Part shown: one piece after another, positions 1-12,081 of the stretch
Layout of the letters: each line of letters begins with the position of its first letter
Position numbering within the stretch: the first letter of the stretch is position 1
Assembly (NCBI GenBank): GCA_031261485.1
Contig: JAISJO010000031.1
Coordinates: 1-64,000 of the forward strand
DNA from: Propionibacteriaceae bacterium
GTDB taxonomy: Bacteria > Actinomycetota > Actinomycetes > Propionibacteriales > Propionibacteriaceae
Direction: 5' to 3'
DNA: 64,000 nucleotides
Position numbers and translations under genes: made by a program
Notes under the pieces: model-generated
Databases searched by the model: none
Seen by the model: the letters and a program-made list of their open reading frames with translations, nothing else
Told to the model about the DNA's origin: nothing

Positions 1-1085
1 TCCCGATGGAGCGCGTGTACTCAATCGACGCCAACCAAGTCGTCGTCTCGGGCGCCCTCAATGCCCGCCGATTCCTGCGCCGAGAAGGGGAATCGCTCGT
101 CGGTGAAGATTTCCTCGACAAACATGTCATCCGTCGAGGGGCCACGACCGCATCGCTGATCTATGACATCTCCATGACAGCCGGTCGCGCGGGCGAGTGG
201 GAAATCAACCAAGTCGCTCTGCGACCTGTGCCCAAAGGTCTGTTCTCTTCCTCTCGCGGGGCGCTCACCGTCGTCAAGTGGTACGAGATACCCGAACTGT
301 CACCCCAGCCCACGGAATCTGAAGCCGACCAGTTGTCCGAATTGCTCGACATGAAACCCGCCGACGTGGCTCGGGAATTGCACGAGATGGAGGAGTCACG
401 CCGTCTCCAAGTCGCGCAGGCCATGGACGACCACCGACTGGCGGAGGCCATCGAGGAATTGCCCGAAGATGAGCAGGTGGCTCTCATCTCCATCCTCGAC
501 CCCGAACGGGCAGCCGATGTCCTGGAGGAAATGGACCCTGACGACGCGGCGGACTTGATTGCCGATTTGCCCTCTGACACCGCCGAAGTCTTGCTCACTC
601 GAATGCGGCCCGAGGACGCCCAAGATGTGCGTGACCTGCTGAGTTACGGGGAGGACACCGCCGGAGGCATGATGACTCCCGAGCCGGTCATCCTTCCCGC
701 CGACGCCACGGTCGCTGACGCTCTGGCTCGTGTGCGGGATGAAGACTTGCCAGTTGCCCTTGCCGCCATGGTCTTCGTTGTACGTCCTCCGCTGGAGTCG
801 CCCACCGGCAAGTATCTCGGAGCCGTCCATTTGCAGCGACTCTTGCGCGAGCCGCCATCGTCCATGGTGTCCTCCATGATCGACCCTGAATTGGAACCCT
901 TGACGGTGGACGCAACGCTTGCCACCGTCAGTCGCTTCTTTGCGACGTACGACATTGTCGCGGCCCCCGTCGTGGACGATCAAGGTCACCTGCTCGGCGC
1001 CATCACAGTCGATGACGTCCTTGATCACATGCTGCCCGAGGACTGGCGCGGCATCCAACTCGACGAATCTGAATCTCAGAATTGA
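1..1085 (+). CDS. MgtE N-terminal/CBS domain protein, 5' end cut by window edge
   Basis: The reading frame is open to the left edge. The first Met in the window (base 6) aligns with an internal position of actinobacterial homologues, so about 60 N-terminal residues (the start of a PRC-barrel-like domain) lie outside. The visible part has the rest of that domain, an acidic MgtE N-terminal helical domain (about residues 100-210, with 'EMDPDDAADLIADLPSD') and two CBS motifs (about 220-345). There is no MgtE transmembrane channel, so this is probably a soluble Mg2+/nucleotide-sensing relative rather than a transporter. It is followed by a DUF1003 gene and mrp, an order known from mycobacteria. 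The substrate or partner is unknown. Confidence 0.85.
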   Translation, partial: PMERVYSIDANQVVVSGALNARRFLRREGESLVGEDFLDKHVIRRGATTASLIYDISMTAGRAGEWEINQVALRPVPKGLFSSSRGALTVVKWYEIPELSPQPTESEADQLSELLDMKPADVARELHEMEESRRLQVAQAMDDHRLAEAIEELPEDEQVALISILDPERAADVLEEMDPDDAADLIADLPSDTAEVLLTRMRPEDAQDVRDLLSYGEDTAGGMMTPEPVILPADATVADALARVRDEDLPVALAAMVFVVRPPLESPTGKYLGAVHLQRLLREPPSSMVSSMIDPELEPLTVDATLATVSRFFATYDIVAAPVVDDQGHLLGAITVDDVLDHMLPEDWRGIQLDESESQN

Positions 1086-1115
1086 CCCTAATGACCCACT
1101 CTCAGGGAGGTGACC

Positions 1116-1655
1116 ATGGCCCGACCACGCAAACACGTCGACGCCCGACTTGATACGCCCGCGCCCCGGAGATGGAGTTTCTTCCGTAGACAGAGGTCTT
1201 CGGACTCCGACCGATTCGGTCGTTTCGCCGAGGGTTTCGCGCGCGCCATGGGCACCCCCGTCTTCCTGCTGTGGATGACCTTGTTCGTCATCGCCTGGAT
1301 TCTTGCGAATATCATCCTGTTCAACGTTCTGGGCCGAACATGGGACCCCTACCCGTTCATTCTGCTCAATCTGTTCTTCTCGGTTCAGGCTTCGTACGCT
1401 TCTCCGCTCATCCTGCTCGCCACCAACAGGCAGGAAGCCCGTGACCGTATCACCATGGAGGCCGACCGCAAACAAGCCGCACAATCGCGGGCTGACATGG
1501 AGTTTCTCGCCCGAGAGATCGCCAGTGTGCGCATGAGGTTGGGAGAGATGGCCACTCGTGACTTCATCCGCTCCGAATTGCGGACCATGCTGGAGGAACT
1601 GGATCGGCGAGAAGAACACGACGAGGTTCTGTCAGATAAGTCCAACCCGTTGTAG
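1116..1655 (+). CDS. DUF1003 membrane protein
   Basis: A 179-aa protein. The start is the ATG at 1116, five bases after a strong ribosome site (AGGGAGG, 1104-1110); a GTG at 1110 lies inside that site and is unlikely to be used. An Arg-rich cytoplasmic N terminus is followed by two hydrophobic segments (about residues 50-75 and 85-110, with 'FILLNLFFSVQASYASPLIL'), the usual DUF1003 core. A charged helical tail with 'NRQEARDRITMEADR' completes the family signature. It lies 30 bp after the CBS/MgtE-N gene and is probably co-transcribed. Function is unknown; membership of the same operon hints at a link to Mg2+ or membrane homeostasis. Confidence 0.85.
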   Translation: MARPRKHVDARLDTPAPRRWSFFRRQRSSDSDRFGRFAEGFARAMGTPVFLLWMTLFVIAWILANIILFNVLGRTWDPYPFILLNLFFSVQASYASPLILLATNRQEARDRITMEADRKQAAQSRADMEFLAREIASVRMRLGEMATRDFIRSELRTMLEELDRREEHDEVLSDKSNPL

Positions 1656-1756
1656 GCGTTCTTGAGGAATTGACGCTGCAACCAATGTCGCCTGTTGAGC
1701 CACGCGCTTGGTGACATTGCGCGCCGAGTCGGGCTGGGCAAGGTAAGATACCGCGA

Positions 1757-2917
1757 ATGAGTGAACACCGACTTCTTCCCGCCGTACAAGCAGCCTTGGG
1801 CACCGTCATGGACCCCGAACTGGGCCGTCCCATCGCCGACTTGGGCATGATCGACTCCATCGACATCGACGACCAGGATCGCGTGACCGTGACCGTCCTG
1901 CTGACAACGGGCGGGTGTCCCCTGAGAGATCATCTCACCCAGGATGTCACGCAGGCCGTCCTCTCCGTTGAGGGTGTGACCGACGCCCGGGTCACCATGG
2001 GAGTGATGAACGAGGAACAACGCGAAGCTGTGCGCGCGACATTGCGGGGTGGGACTCCTGAACCGGTCATCGCCTTCGCACAGCCTGGATCGACCACCCG
2101 TGTCATCGCCATCGCCTCCGGCAAGGGCGGCGTGGGCAAGTCGTCGCTGGCTGTGAACCTGGCATGCGCCCTCGCCGCTGCGGGCAAGAAGGTCGGCCTG
2201 CTGGATGCCGACATTTACGGCCATTCCATTCCGGACATGTTGGGTATCGGCGAGGACGAGGGTCCGACTGTCATCGAGGACATGGACCTCATGTTGCCCG
2301 TCGAGGCGCACGGGATCACGATGATGAGCATCGGCATGATGAAGCCCGACCGTCACGACGTCGTCGCTTGGCGCGGACCCATTCTCGACCGGGCCCTGAG
2401 TCAATTCCTCACCGATGTGCATTGGGGAGACCTCGATTACTTCCTCATCGACCTGCCGCCCGGCACAGGCGACGTGGCGATCTCCATCGGCCAGAAGCTA
2501 CCGAATGCCGAGGTCATCGTGGTGACCACACCGCAGATGGCCGCCACCGAGGTCGCCGAACGCGCGGGCACTATGGCCTCCATCATGAAGCAACGAGTCC
2601 TTGGCGTTGTGGAGAATATGAGCTACCTCGATACGTCGTGCCCCCACTGCGGGCAGTCCCATCGTGTGGATGTTTTCGGCACAGGCGGTGGCGCCGAGGT
2701 CGCAGCATCACTGACGAGCCGACTGGGATACGACATTGCGCTGCTCGCCGAGATTCCCCTGGAACCCGACTTCCGCGTGGCCGGTGACAAGGGCACCCCG
2801 TCCGTCGTCATCGATCCGACCAGGCCCGCCGCTGCCGCCATTGTGTCTTTGGCGGACAGACTCATCAACACAAAGCGCAATCTGGCTGGGTTCCGACTGA
2901 ATCTTGGGGTGGAGTAA
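1757..2917 (+). CDS. mrp: Mrp/NBP35-family iron-sulfur cluster carrier ATPase
   Basis: A 386-aa protein. Residues about 1-85 form a DUF59/MIP18 domain ('GGCPLRDHL'). A ParA/MinD-like P-loop ATPase follows, with the deviant Walker A motif GKGGVGKSS and the Mrp motif 'DLPPGTGDVA'. A C-terminal 'CPHCG' pair fits bridging Fe-S cluster binding in a dimer. The family loads or carries Fe-S clusters in the cytoplasm. It follows the DUF1003 gene by about 100 bp, and the ribosome site before the ATG is weak. Length and domain order are typical of actinobacterial Mrp. Confidence 0.93.
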   Translation: MSEHRLLPAVQAALGTVMDPELGRPIADLGMIDSIDIDDQDRVTVTVLLTTGGCPLRDHLTQDVTQAVLSVEGVTDARVTMGVMNEEQREAVRATLRGGTPEPVIAFAQPGSTTRVIAIASGKGGVGKSSLAVNLACALAAAGKKVGLLDADIYGHSIPDMLGIGEDEGPTVIEDMDLMLPVEAHGITMMSIGMMKPDRHDVVAWRGPILDRALSQFLTDVHWGDLDYFLIDLPPGTGDVAISIGQKLPNAEVIVVTTPQMAATEVAERAGTMASIMKQRVLGVVENMSYLDTSCPHCGQSHRVDVFGTGGGAEVAASLTSRLGYDIALLAEIPLEPDFRVAGDKGTPSVVIDPTRPAAAAIVSLADRLINTKRNLAGFRLNLGVE

Positions 2918-2979
2918 GGGTTAGTGGGGCCTTCCTGGCCCAACAACCCACGCCACTGAACTGTGCGGTGGAGCGCCGC

Positions 2980-3189
2980 TTACCCTCCGACATTCATGAT
3001 GATGCCGAAGATCCAGTGCCCGAAAACGAACAGGGCCGTCGCAGCGGCCACGAAACCGACAGGCCACAAAATACGGGCCCTCTTCTTCGAGCCGGTGCTC
3101 ATCACCTGAGTGGGTCCCCATTCGCCCGTCTGCGGTTGCACACGGACAGGGGTGTTCTCATGGAGGTTGAGGTCAGTGAAAATCTTCAC
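2980..3189 (-). CDS. Small single-pass membrane protein, unknown function
   Basis: A 69-aa frame with a GTG start, preceded by a G-rich ribosome-site-like stretch. The N-terminal half is polar ('MKIFTDLNLHENTPVRVQP'); the C-terminal third is one hydrophobic helix ('LWPVGFVAAATALFVFGHW'). It converges on mrp and starts about 100 bp from the 3' end of ligA. I do not recognise the family. The clear topology and good codon use favour a real gene, but length alone gives limited support. Confidence 0.55.
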   Translation of the reverse strand: MKIFTDLNLHENTPVRVQPQTGEWGPTQVMSTGSKKRARILWPVGFVAAATALFVFGHWIFGIIMNVGG

Positions 3190-3289
3190 CCCACCAGTGT
3201 AGCCCGGTCGCGCCCACGGCCCGAAGGCACTCGCTGAGACTAGCGTCCGTATGCCTGACTATGGAAAGCAGCACACAACGCGCAATTAC

Positions 3290-5530
<2,241 letters not shown>

Positions 5531-5576
5531 TCACGAGCAGAGTAATCTAGCCTGAGCTTATCAAGATAGGACCGTC

Positions 5577-7859
5577 GTGACTCAACCAGTGCTGCCTCCT
5601 CCTCCGGCTGATGCCAATCTCGGCGCAAGCCTCGACGAGACCGGGTGTACGTTCGCCTTATGGGCGCCGCGTGCCATCCGTGTGGAATTGGCTCTCATTG
5701 CCCGTGATCGCTCTCAAATCAACCATGACATGGTCCTGGGCGACGGTGGGGTCTGGTCCGTCCATGTCGACGGAGTGCGCGCCACGCAGATGTACGGCTT
5801 CCGCGTCCACGGCATGTGGGAACCCAAGACAGGCCAGCGCTTCAATCCCGCCCGTCTCCTGCTCGACCCCTACGCCAAAGCCATCACCGGCGGCGTCGAT
5901 TACTCCGGGCCCATCCACGACCACACGTCTGAGTCCGATTACCTGCCTGACACGGCGGATTCCTCGCACGCCGTGCCCATCTCCGTCGTCGTGGAGCCAA
6001 CACCTGCTCCCATCCCACTCGCCTCCCCCATCGCAGCGCAGGACCGGGTCATTCTGGAAACCCATGTCAAGGGGTACACCCTCAAGCACCCACTCGTCCC
6101 CGAGCATCTGCGCGGGACCTTCGCCGGTCTGGCCTACCCTGCGCTCATCAATCACCTGCAGAACATCGGCGTGACCACCGTCGAGTTGCTGCCCATGCAC
6201 CACTTCGTGTCTGAGCCGTTCATTGTGCGCGCTGGTCTGAGCAACTACTGGGGTTACAACACGATGGGGTTCTTCGCGCCGCATGCCGCCTATGCCTCCG
6301 TGGGCACCATGGGCGAGCAGGTGGACGAGTTCAAGAACATGGTCTCCGCTCTTCACCAAGCTGGCATCGAAGTCTTCCTGGATGTGGTGTACAACCACAC
6401 GGGCGAGGGCAACCATGAGGGGCCGACCCTGGGCTTCCGAGGCATCGACCACGCGGGGTATTACCGCTTGACAGACAATATGTACGACGACTACGACGTG
6501 ACGGGCACAGGCAACTCTGTGGACTCCTCCCAGCCTGGCGTCCTTCGTCTCATCCTCGACTCGCTGCGCTATTGGGTCTCTGACATGGGCGTTGACGGGT
6601 TCCGTTTCGACTTGGCCACCACGCTCATCCGCGACGAGCAACACCACGTCGACCACAACCATCCTTTCAAGCAAGCTCTCGCCACCGACCCTGTCTTGTC
6701 CAAAGTGACGACCATCGCAGAACCATGGGACATTGGTCCTTACGGATATCAACTGGGCGCCTGGGGTCCGGGCTGGGGCGAATGGAACGGCCAGTACCGC
6801 GACTACGTGCGTGACTTCTGGCGGGCTCAGGTCGGTGGGGTCCAAGAACTGGCCGCGCGTCTGTCCGGGTCCCCTGACCTCTTCGAGTATGAAGGTCGCC
6901 CGGCCACCGCGTCCGTCAATTTCATCACCGCCCATGACGGTTTCACCATGCGCGATTTGGTCTCCTACGACGGCAAACACAATGAAGCCAACAATGAAAG
7001 CAACCGCGACGGGACTGACGACAACCGCTCGTGGAACTGCGGATTCGAAGGCGAGACTGACGACCCGGCCATCATCGCTCTGCGCCAACGCCAGGTTCGC
7101 AATTTCCTGACAACCCTCGTGTTCAGCCATGGCACACCCATGATTGTTGCGGGCGATGAGTTCGGGCGCTCCCAGCAAGGCAATAACAATGCCTACTGTC
7201 AGGACTCTCCCATCTCCTGGGCCTCATGGGCCGAAGAGGACACCTGGGACGAACTGGCCCCCTTCCTGGGCAACCTGACCTCCTTGCGCGCGGCTCATCC
7301 GGCCTTGCATCCGCACGACTTCGTCCACCATGACCCGGTCCTCGACGCCAAGGGCAAAGACACCAAGAGATGGGCACTGGCCTGGCTCAACGGCACGACA
7401 GGCGAGATGGGCGAGGACGATTGGCATGACATGGGCCGCAAGTTGCTCGGCATGTACACATCCACTGCCGACGAGGCTTTCATCCTGTGGGTGTACTCCG
7501 ACTACGAACCCACTGACCTCACCTTGCCTCCGACACCGTGGGGTTCGACGTACCAAATCCTTCTCCACACAGGCGAGGAATCCGAACTGCCGCTTCCCGG
7601 TGAGGTGCTCGAAGCAGGCTCGACGTTGACCATCCCTGGTCGCACGGCAATCCTCATGCAGGCCAATGTCGCACCGGTGGCTAAGTCCGTCTCGAAACCA
7701 GCGTCCCCAGTGACCGCCGCTCCCGTGACCGGTGTCGCTTCCCTGACCGCCACTGAGACGCCGCTAGCAACGCCGACAACGCCTGACCAGACGGCTCCCG
7801 AGTCCGCTTCACCGCCCATATCCGCCACTCCAGTCACACAAACCAACACGGAAGCATAG
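5577..7859 (+). CDS. glgX: Glycogen debranching enzyme (isoamylase type)
   Basis: A 760-aa protein with a GTG start and AGGA six bases upstream. An N-terminal CBM48 domain is followed by a GH13 barrel with the nucleophile Asp in 'VDGFRFDLA', the acid/base Glu in 'TIAEPWDIG' and the third acid in 'TAHDGFT'. It hydrolyses alpha-1,6 branches of glycogen or limit dextrins in the cytoplasm. The last 60 or so residues are an Ala/Thr/Pro-rich low-complexity tail not usual for GlgX. It is the first gene of glgX-glgE-glgB; glgE starts 5 bp after its stop, so the genes are probably co-transcribed. Confidence 0.95.
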   Translation: MTQPVLPPPPADANLGASLDETGCTFALWAPRAIRVELALIARDRSQINHDMVLGDGGVWSVHVDGVRATQMYGFRVHGMWEPKTGQRFNPARLLLDPYAKAITGGVDYSGPIHDHTSESDYLPDTADSSHAVPISVVVEPTPAPIPLASPIAAQDRVILETHVKGYTLKHPLVPEHLRGTFAGLAYPALINHLQNIGVTTVELLPMHHFVSEPFIVRAGLSNYWGYNTMGFFAPHAAYASVGTMGEQVDEFKNMVSALHQAGIEVFLDVVYNHTGEGNHEGPTLGFRGIDHAGYYRLTDNMYDDYDVTGTGNSVDSSQPGVLRLILDSLRYWVSDMGVDGFRFDLATTLIRDEQHHVDHNHPFKQALATDPVLSKVTTIAEPWDIGPYGYQLGAWGPGWGEWNGQYRDYVRDFWRAQVGGVQELAARLSGSPDLFEYEGRPATASVNFITAHDGFTMRDLVSYDGKHNEANNESNRDGTDDNRSWNCGFEGETDDPAIIALRQRQVRNFLTTLVFSHGTPMIVAGDEFGRSQQGNNNAYCQDSPISWASWAEEDTWDELAPFLGNLTSLRAAHPALHPHDFVHHDPVLDAKGKDTKRWALAWLNGTTGEMGEDDWHDMGRKLLGMYTSTADEAFILWVYSDYEPTDLTLPPTPWGSTYQILLHTGEESELPLPGEVLEAGSTLTIPGRTAILMQANVAPVAKSVSKPASPVTAAPVTGVASLTATETPLATPTTPDQTAPESASPPISATPVTQTNTEA

Positions 7860-7864
7860 GTGTC

Positions 7865-9868
7865 ATGAGTTCCACACCCCGCCGAACTCGGCGCACCCTC
7901 GACCTCGCCCCTCGTGACCCCCACTTGCCGCGCGGAGTCGGACGTATCCCGGTCGTCAAAGTCGAACCCGTCATCGAGGGCGGTGGATATGCGGCACAAG
8001 CAGTTGTCGGCGAGTCCTTCCCTGTGACTGCCCGAGTCTTCCGGGAAGGCCACGATGCCGTCAACGCGACAGTGGTCCTCACCGACCCCAAGGGCAAGGA
8101 AACCTCATTCCCCATGGTCCAAATCTGGCCGGAGGGCCTCGACATCTGGCAGGTCGAGGTACACGCCGACTCTCCAGGGGCGTGGACGTTCCGCGTCGAG
8201 GCTTGGTCCGACCCGTGGACGACATGGTTCCATAATGCGGATATCAAATTGGAAGCGGGCATCGACCAGGACCTGGTCCGGATCGAAGGGCTCGATCTGC
8301 TGCAGCGGTCCATCACAGCCATCATGGGCAAGAAGGGGGTCGGGAAGCTGCGCTCGTACGTGCCGCGCTTCTCCCCCACGGCTGAACCATCCTCCCTCCT
8401 CGACCTGGTCCGCGACCCCCAGTTCCGTGAGGTGACAAGGAAAAACCCTGTACGCGAACTAATCAGCCCCACCGCAGATTTCCCCCTGTGGATCGACCGC
8501 AAGGAAGCCCTTTACTCCTCGTGGTACGAGATGTTCCCCCGCTCCCAAGGCGCGTATCAGGCAGAAGATGGGACCTGGGTCTCGGGCACTTTCGACACGG
8601 CCGCCGAACAACTCGAACGCATCGCTTCGCTGGGGTTCACCGTCGTTTACCTGCCGCCCATCCACCCCATCGGACAGGCATTCCGCAAAGGGCGCAACAA
8701 CACACTGACTCCTGAAGAGGGCGATCCTGGTTCTCCTTGGGCAGTGGGCTCAGCAGAAGGCGGTCACGACGCCATCCATCCCGAGCTTGGCGATTTCGCT
8801 TCCTTCGCCCGCTTCGTCGCCCGCGCCCACGAATTGGGTCTCGAAGTCGCCCTTGACTTCGCCCTTCAAGTCTCCCCCGACCATCCCTGGGTGAAAGACC
8901 ATCCGCAATGGTTCACCACTCGCCTGGATGGGACCATTGCTTACGCTGAGAACCCGCCCAAGAAGTACCAAGACATCTACCCCATCAATTTCGACAACGA
9001 CCCTGAGGGCATTTACGCCGAGGTTTTGCGCCTGCTGGAGTTCTGGACCGATCTGGGCGTGACCATTTTCCGAGTGGACAACCCCCACACCAAGCCTGTC
9101 CAGTTCTGGGCTTGGGTCGTGGAGCAGATGAGGCGGCGCCACCCGGAGGTGCTCTTCCTCGCCGAGGCGTTCACACGCCCCGAGATGATGCACGCCTTGG
9201 GCAAGGTCGGTTTCCACCAGTCGTACACCTATTTCACCTGGCGCACCGAGAAGTGGGAGATCGAGGAGTACCTCAAGGAACTGTCCAGCGACATGGCCCC
9301 CTTCTATCGGCCCAATTTCTTCGTCAACACCCCCGACATCAATCCCCTCTACCTCAGAGACGGCAATCCGGCCGCCTTCGCCATTCGCGCGATTTTGGCC
9401 GCCACACTGAGCCCGTCGTGGGGGGTGTACTCCGGGTTCGAGTTGTACGAGCATGAGGGATTGCCGGGCAGAGAAGAATATGCCAACTCTGAGAAGTACG
9501 AATACCGTCCCCGCGACTTCAGCGCCGAACCCAATCTCAGCCTCCTTATCGGCGCACTCAACCGTATCCGTGCCGAGCATCCCGCGCTCCAGCAGCTGCG
9601 CCATATCACTTTCCATTCCACGACCAACGACAAAGTCATGTGCTGGTCGAAGATCGATGGCGACGACCGCATCATCGTCGTCGTCACACTGGACCCTGAA
9701 ACAGGGCAGTCGGCAAAAGTCGACCTCGACCTTGGGGCTCTGGGATTGCCACCTGACAAGGTCTTTCATGTGCGCGACGAGCTGACTGGCGCGACCTGGG
9801 AATGGGGCGCACACGACTGGGTCAACCTGTGGCCCGCCCAACCCGCCCATATTCTGAGCATCCACTAA
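7865..9868 (+). CDS. glgE: Alpha-1,4-glucan:maltose-1-phosphate maltosyltransferase
   Basis: A 667-aa protein of GH13 subfamily 3. It extends alpha-glucan by transferring maltosyl units from maltose-1-phosphate. Visible signatures are 'FRVDNPHTKPVQFW' with the nucleophile Asp, and 'LFLAEAFTRP' with the acid/base Glu. The N-terminal region ('GVGRIPVVKVEPVIEGG') matches GlgE rather than other amylases. The ATG at 7865 follows AGGTG. It lies between glgX and glgB, so chain extension, branching and debranching are encoded together. No treS, pep2 or glgM is in the window, so the source of maltose-1-phosphate is not shown. Confidence 0.95.
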   Translation: MSSTPRRTRRTLDLAPRDPHLPRGVGRIPVVKVEPVIEGGGYAAQAVVGESFPVTARVFREGHDAVNATVVLTDPKGKETSFPMVQIWPEGLDIWQVEVHADSPGAWTFRVEAWSDPWTTWFHNADIKLEAGIDQDLVRIEGLDLLQRSITAIMGKKGVGKLRSYVPRFSPTAEPSSLLDLVRDPQFREVTRKNPVRELISPTADFPLWIDRKEALYSSWYEMFPRSQGAYQAEDGTWVSGTFDTAAEQLERIASLGFTVVYLPPIHPIGQAFRKGRNNTLTPEEGDPGSPWAVGSAEGGHDAIHPELGDFASFARFVARAHELGLEVALDFALQVSPDHPWVKDHPQWFTTRLDGTIAYAENPPKKYQDIYPINFDNDPEGIYAEVLRLLEFWTDLGVTIFRVDNPHTKPVQFWAWVVEQMRRRHPEVLFLAEAFTRPEMMHALGKVGFHQSYTYFTWRTEKWEIEEYLKELSSDMAPFYRPNFFVNTPDINPLYLRDGNPAAFAIRAILAATLSPSWGVYSGFELYEHEGLPGREEYANSEKYEYRPRDFSAEPNLSLLIGALNRIRAEHPALQQLRHITFHSTTNDKVMCWSKIDGDDRIIVVVTLDPETGQSAKVDLDLGALGLPPDKVFHVRDELTGATWEWGAHDWVNLWPAQPAHILSIH

Positions 9869-9937
9869 TCCAAACTGAATACCAAGCCGAGCCCAACGTG
9901 ATGGACTAGGCTGAAGACACCTGACAAGGAGATTGAC

Positions 9938-11881
9938 ATGGCACATTACGACCTGGCTGGAGAACTCAGCGGATTCGACATGGATGGGCTCGCTTCCGGC
10001 GGCGACACAGAGTTGTGGAAGCGCTTGGGCGCCCATGTGACGACCGTTTACGACTCCGATTCCGGAACACGCATCCCCGGCGTGCGCTTCGCGGTTTGGG
10101 CTCCGAATGCTCAGCGCGTCTTAGTCAGCGGCGATTTCAACTTCTGGGGCGGCGACGACATGGTCAAGCTGCCAGGCACCGGCGTGTGGTCCCGGTTCAT
10201 CGAGGCCCGTGGCGCAGGCACACAGTACAAGTTCAAGGTCTTGGGCGCGGACGGTGTGTGGCGTGAAAAGGCCGACCCGATGGCCCAGTACGCCGAGTCC
10301 GATGGCAAGACTGCCTCCATCGTCTTCGATTCTCACTATGAGTGGGAAGACAAGGCGTGGATGGATTACCGCGAAGCGTGGAAGGCCTGGGAGTCCCCCG
10401 TGTCGATCTACGAGATGCACCTCGGTTCGTGGCGCAAGGGCAAAGGTTACCGCGAGATCGCTGACGAACTCATTGAGTACATTACCTGGCAGGGCTACAC
10501 CCATGTCGAGTTCATGCCCTTGTCAGAACATCCTTTCGCTCCTTCGTGGGGTTACCAGATCACCGGCTATTTCGCGCCGACGTCGCGTTACGGCAATCCC
10601 GACGACCTGCGTTACCTCATCGACCGACTGCATCAAGCCAAGATCGGCGTCATCATGGATTGGGTGCCGGGCCATTTCGCCACCGACGAATGGAGCCTGG
10701 TCAAGTTCGACGGGACGAGCCTGTACGAGCATGAGGACCCTCGCCAGGGCTTCCACCAGGACTGGGGGACGTACATCTTCAACTACGGCCGTTCCGAGGT
10801 CAAGTCCTTCCTGGTCTCCAACGCCCTCTACTGGCTCCAGGAGTTCCACATCGACGGCCTGCGCGTGGACGCTGTGGCCTCCATGCTCTACCGCGACTAT
10901 TCGCGCAAAGACGGCGAGTGGGTGCCCAATATCTACGGTGGGCGGGAGAACCTCGAAGCCATCGACTTGCTGAAGTATGTCAACAATCACCTGTACAAGC
11001 GCTGCCCCGGTGTGATGATGATCGCTGAGGAGTCCACGTCGTTCGCAGGGGTCACCAAGCCGGTCGACCAGGGCGGACTGGGCTTCGGCTTCAAGTGGAA
11101 CATGGGCTGGATGAACGACTCCTTGCGGTACATCGAGTTGGACCCGGTCTACCGCCAATGGCATCACAACGATGTCACATTCTCCATGGTGTACGCCTAT
11201 TCGGAGAACTTTATCCTTCCGATTTCGCACGACGAGGTTGTGCATGGCAAAGGGTCGATGATCGACAAGGTGCCGCAGGATGATTGGCGCAAGTTCGCCA
11301 CGTTGCGGGCGTTCTATTCGTACATGTGGTCGTGGCCGGGCAAGCAACTCATCTTCATGGGCCAGGAGTTCGGGCAGAGGCGTGAGTTCACCGAGCAGGA
11401 ATCGCTGGAATGGTGGGTCTCCGACCTATGGGGCCACCACGGCTTGCAATACCTCTTCCACGACATGAACATGATTTACCGCACGAACAGGGCGTTCTGG
11501 CGCAAGGACAACGAACCTGCTGGATTCCAGTGGATCGTCGGCGACGACTCGGCCGCCAACGTCTTCGCCTGGCTGCGCACCGACGGACAGAACCGTATCG
11601 TGGCCTGCATCACCAACTTCTCGGCCGCTCCCCACGAGCGGTACCGTTTGGGCTTGCCGCAAGGCGGGTCGTGGAGGGAAATCCTCAACACGAACGCGAG
11701 CCAGTACGACGGGACCGGTGAGTTCCTCAATGGCACTGTCGAGGCTGTCTCCGAGGGCCACAAGGGTTTCCCCTTCCACATGGATGTGAAGATCCCCGCA
11801 CTCGGGTCTGTGTGGCTGGAGTGGGTCCCCGAACACCACGAGGCTGAGCACACCGCCCCCGAGGTCACCAAGATTGTGTGA
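9938..11881 (+). CDS. glgB: 1,4-alpha-glucan branching enzyme
   Basis: A 647-aa protein with ATG after AAGGAG. A CBM48 domain ('GVRFAVWAPNAQRVLVSGDFN') precedes the GH13 barrel with 'GLRVDAVASMLYRDYSR' (nucleophile), 'MIAEEST' (acid/base) and 'ISHDEVVHGK'. It introduces alpha-1,6 branches into the alpha-glucan made by GlgE or a glycogen synthase. It ends about 90 bp before a long hairpin that could terminate the glg operon. Confidence 0.96.
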   Translation: MAHYDLAGELSGFDMDGLASGGDTELWKRLGAHVTTVYDSDSGTRIPGVRFAVWAPNAQRVLVSGDFNFWGGDDMVKLPGTGVWSRFIEARGAGTQYKFKVLGADGVWREKADPMAQYAESDGKTASIVFDSHYEWEDKAWMDYREAWKAWESPVSIYEMHLGSWRKGKGYREIADELIEYITWQGYTHVEFMPLSEHPFAPSWGYQITGYFAPTSRYGNPDDLRYLIDRLHQAKIGVIMDWVPGHFATDEWSLVKFDGTSLYEHEDPRQGFHQDWGTYIFNYGRSEVKSFLVSNALYWLQEFHIDGLRVDAVASMLYRDYSRKDGEWVPNIYGGRENLEAIDLLKYVNNHLYKRCPGVMMIAEESTSFAGVTKPVDQGGLGFGFKWNMGWMNDSLRYIELDPVYRQWHHNDVTFSMVYAYSENFILPISHDEVVHGKGSMIDKVPQDDWRKFATLRAFYSYMWSWPGKQLIFMGQEFGQRREFTEQESLEWWVSDLWGHHGLQYLFHDMNMIYRTNRAFWRKDNEPAGFQWIVGDDSAANVFAWLRTDGQNRIVACITNFSAAPHERYRLGLPQGGSWREILNTNASQYDGTGEFLNGTVEAVSEGHKGFPFHMDVKIPALGSVWLEWVPEHHEAEHTAPEVTKIV

Positions 11882-11970
11882 GTGCCGCCCACTCAATGTG
11901 GGCTCAGTCTGACGGCTTGCCTGATGGAGGGCCACTCCCCTGGTGGCGAGTGGCCCGTCCCCTGGTAGAG

Positions 11971-12060
11971 AAAAGCCCGCCGCGAGCGGGACTTCATCAA
12001 TGACCAGGTGCTTGGGACCTGATGCCTGCGTGTCAGTCGCCACTCGCGGCGGGTTTTGCT
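11971..12060. terminator. Long-armed hairpin between convergent glgB and ABC ATPase genes
   Basis: Left arm 11971-11986 (AAAAGCCCGCCGCGAG) pairs with 12043-12058 at 15 of 16 positions plus a G-U pair. The right arm ends in TTTT and the left arm starts AAAA, so either strand could terminate. The 56-nt loop holds a smaller hairpin (12005-12009 with 12017-12021). Such a loop is large for a simple terminator. Confidence 0.65.
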
Positions 12061-12081
12061 TACTGGTAGTTGCCTGCCGGT

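Noticed and set aside
396-1619. Long reading frame on the minus strand opposite the first two genes
   Set aside because: It runs antiparallel to two recognisable proteins, has no ribosome site and reads as low-complexity His/Arg/Gly-rich sequence.
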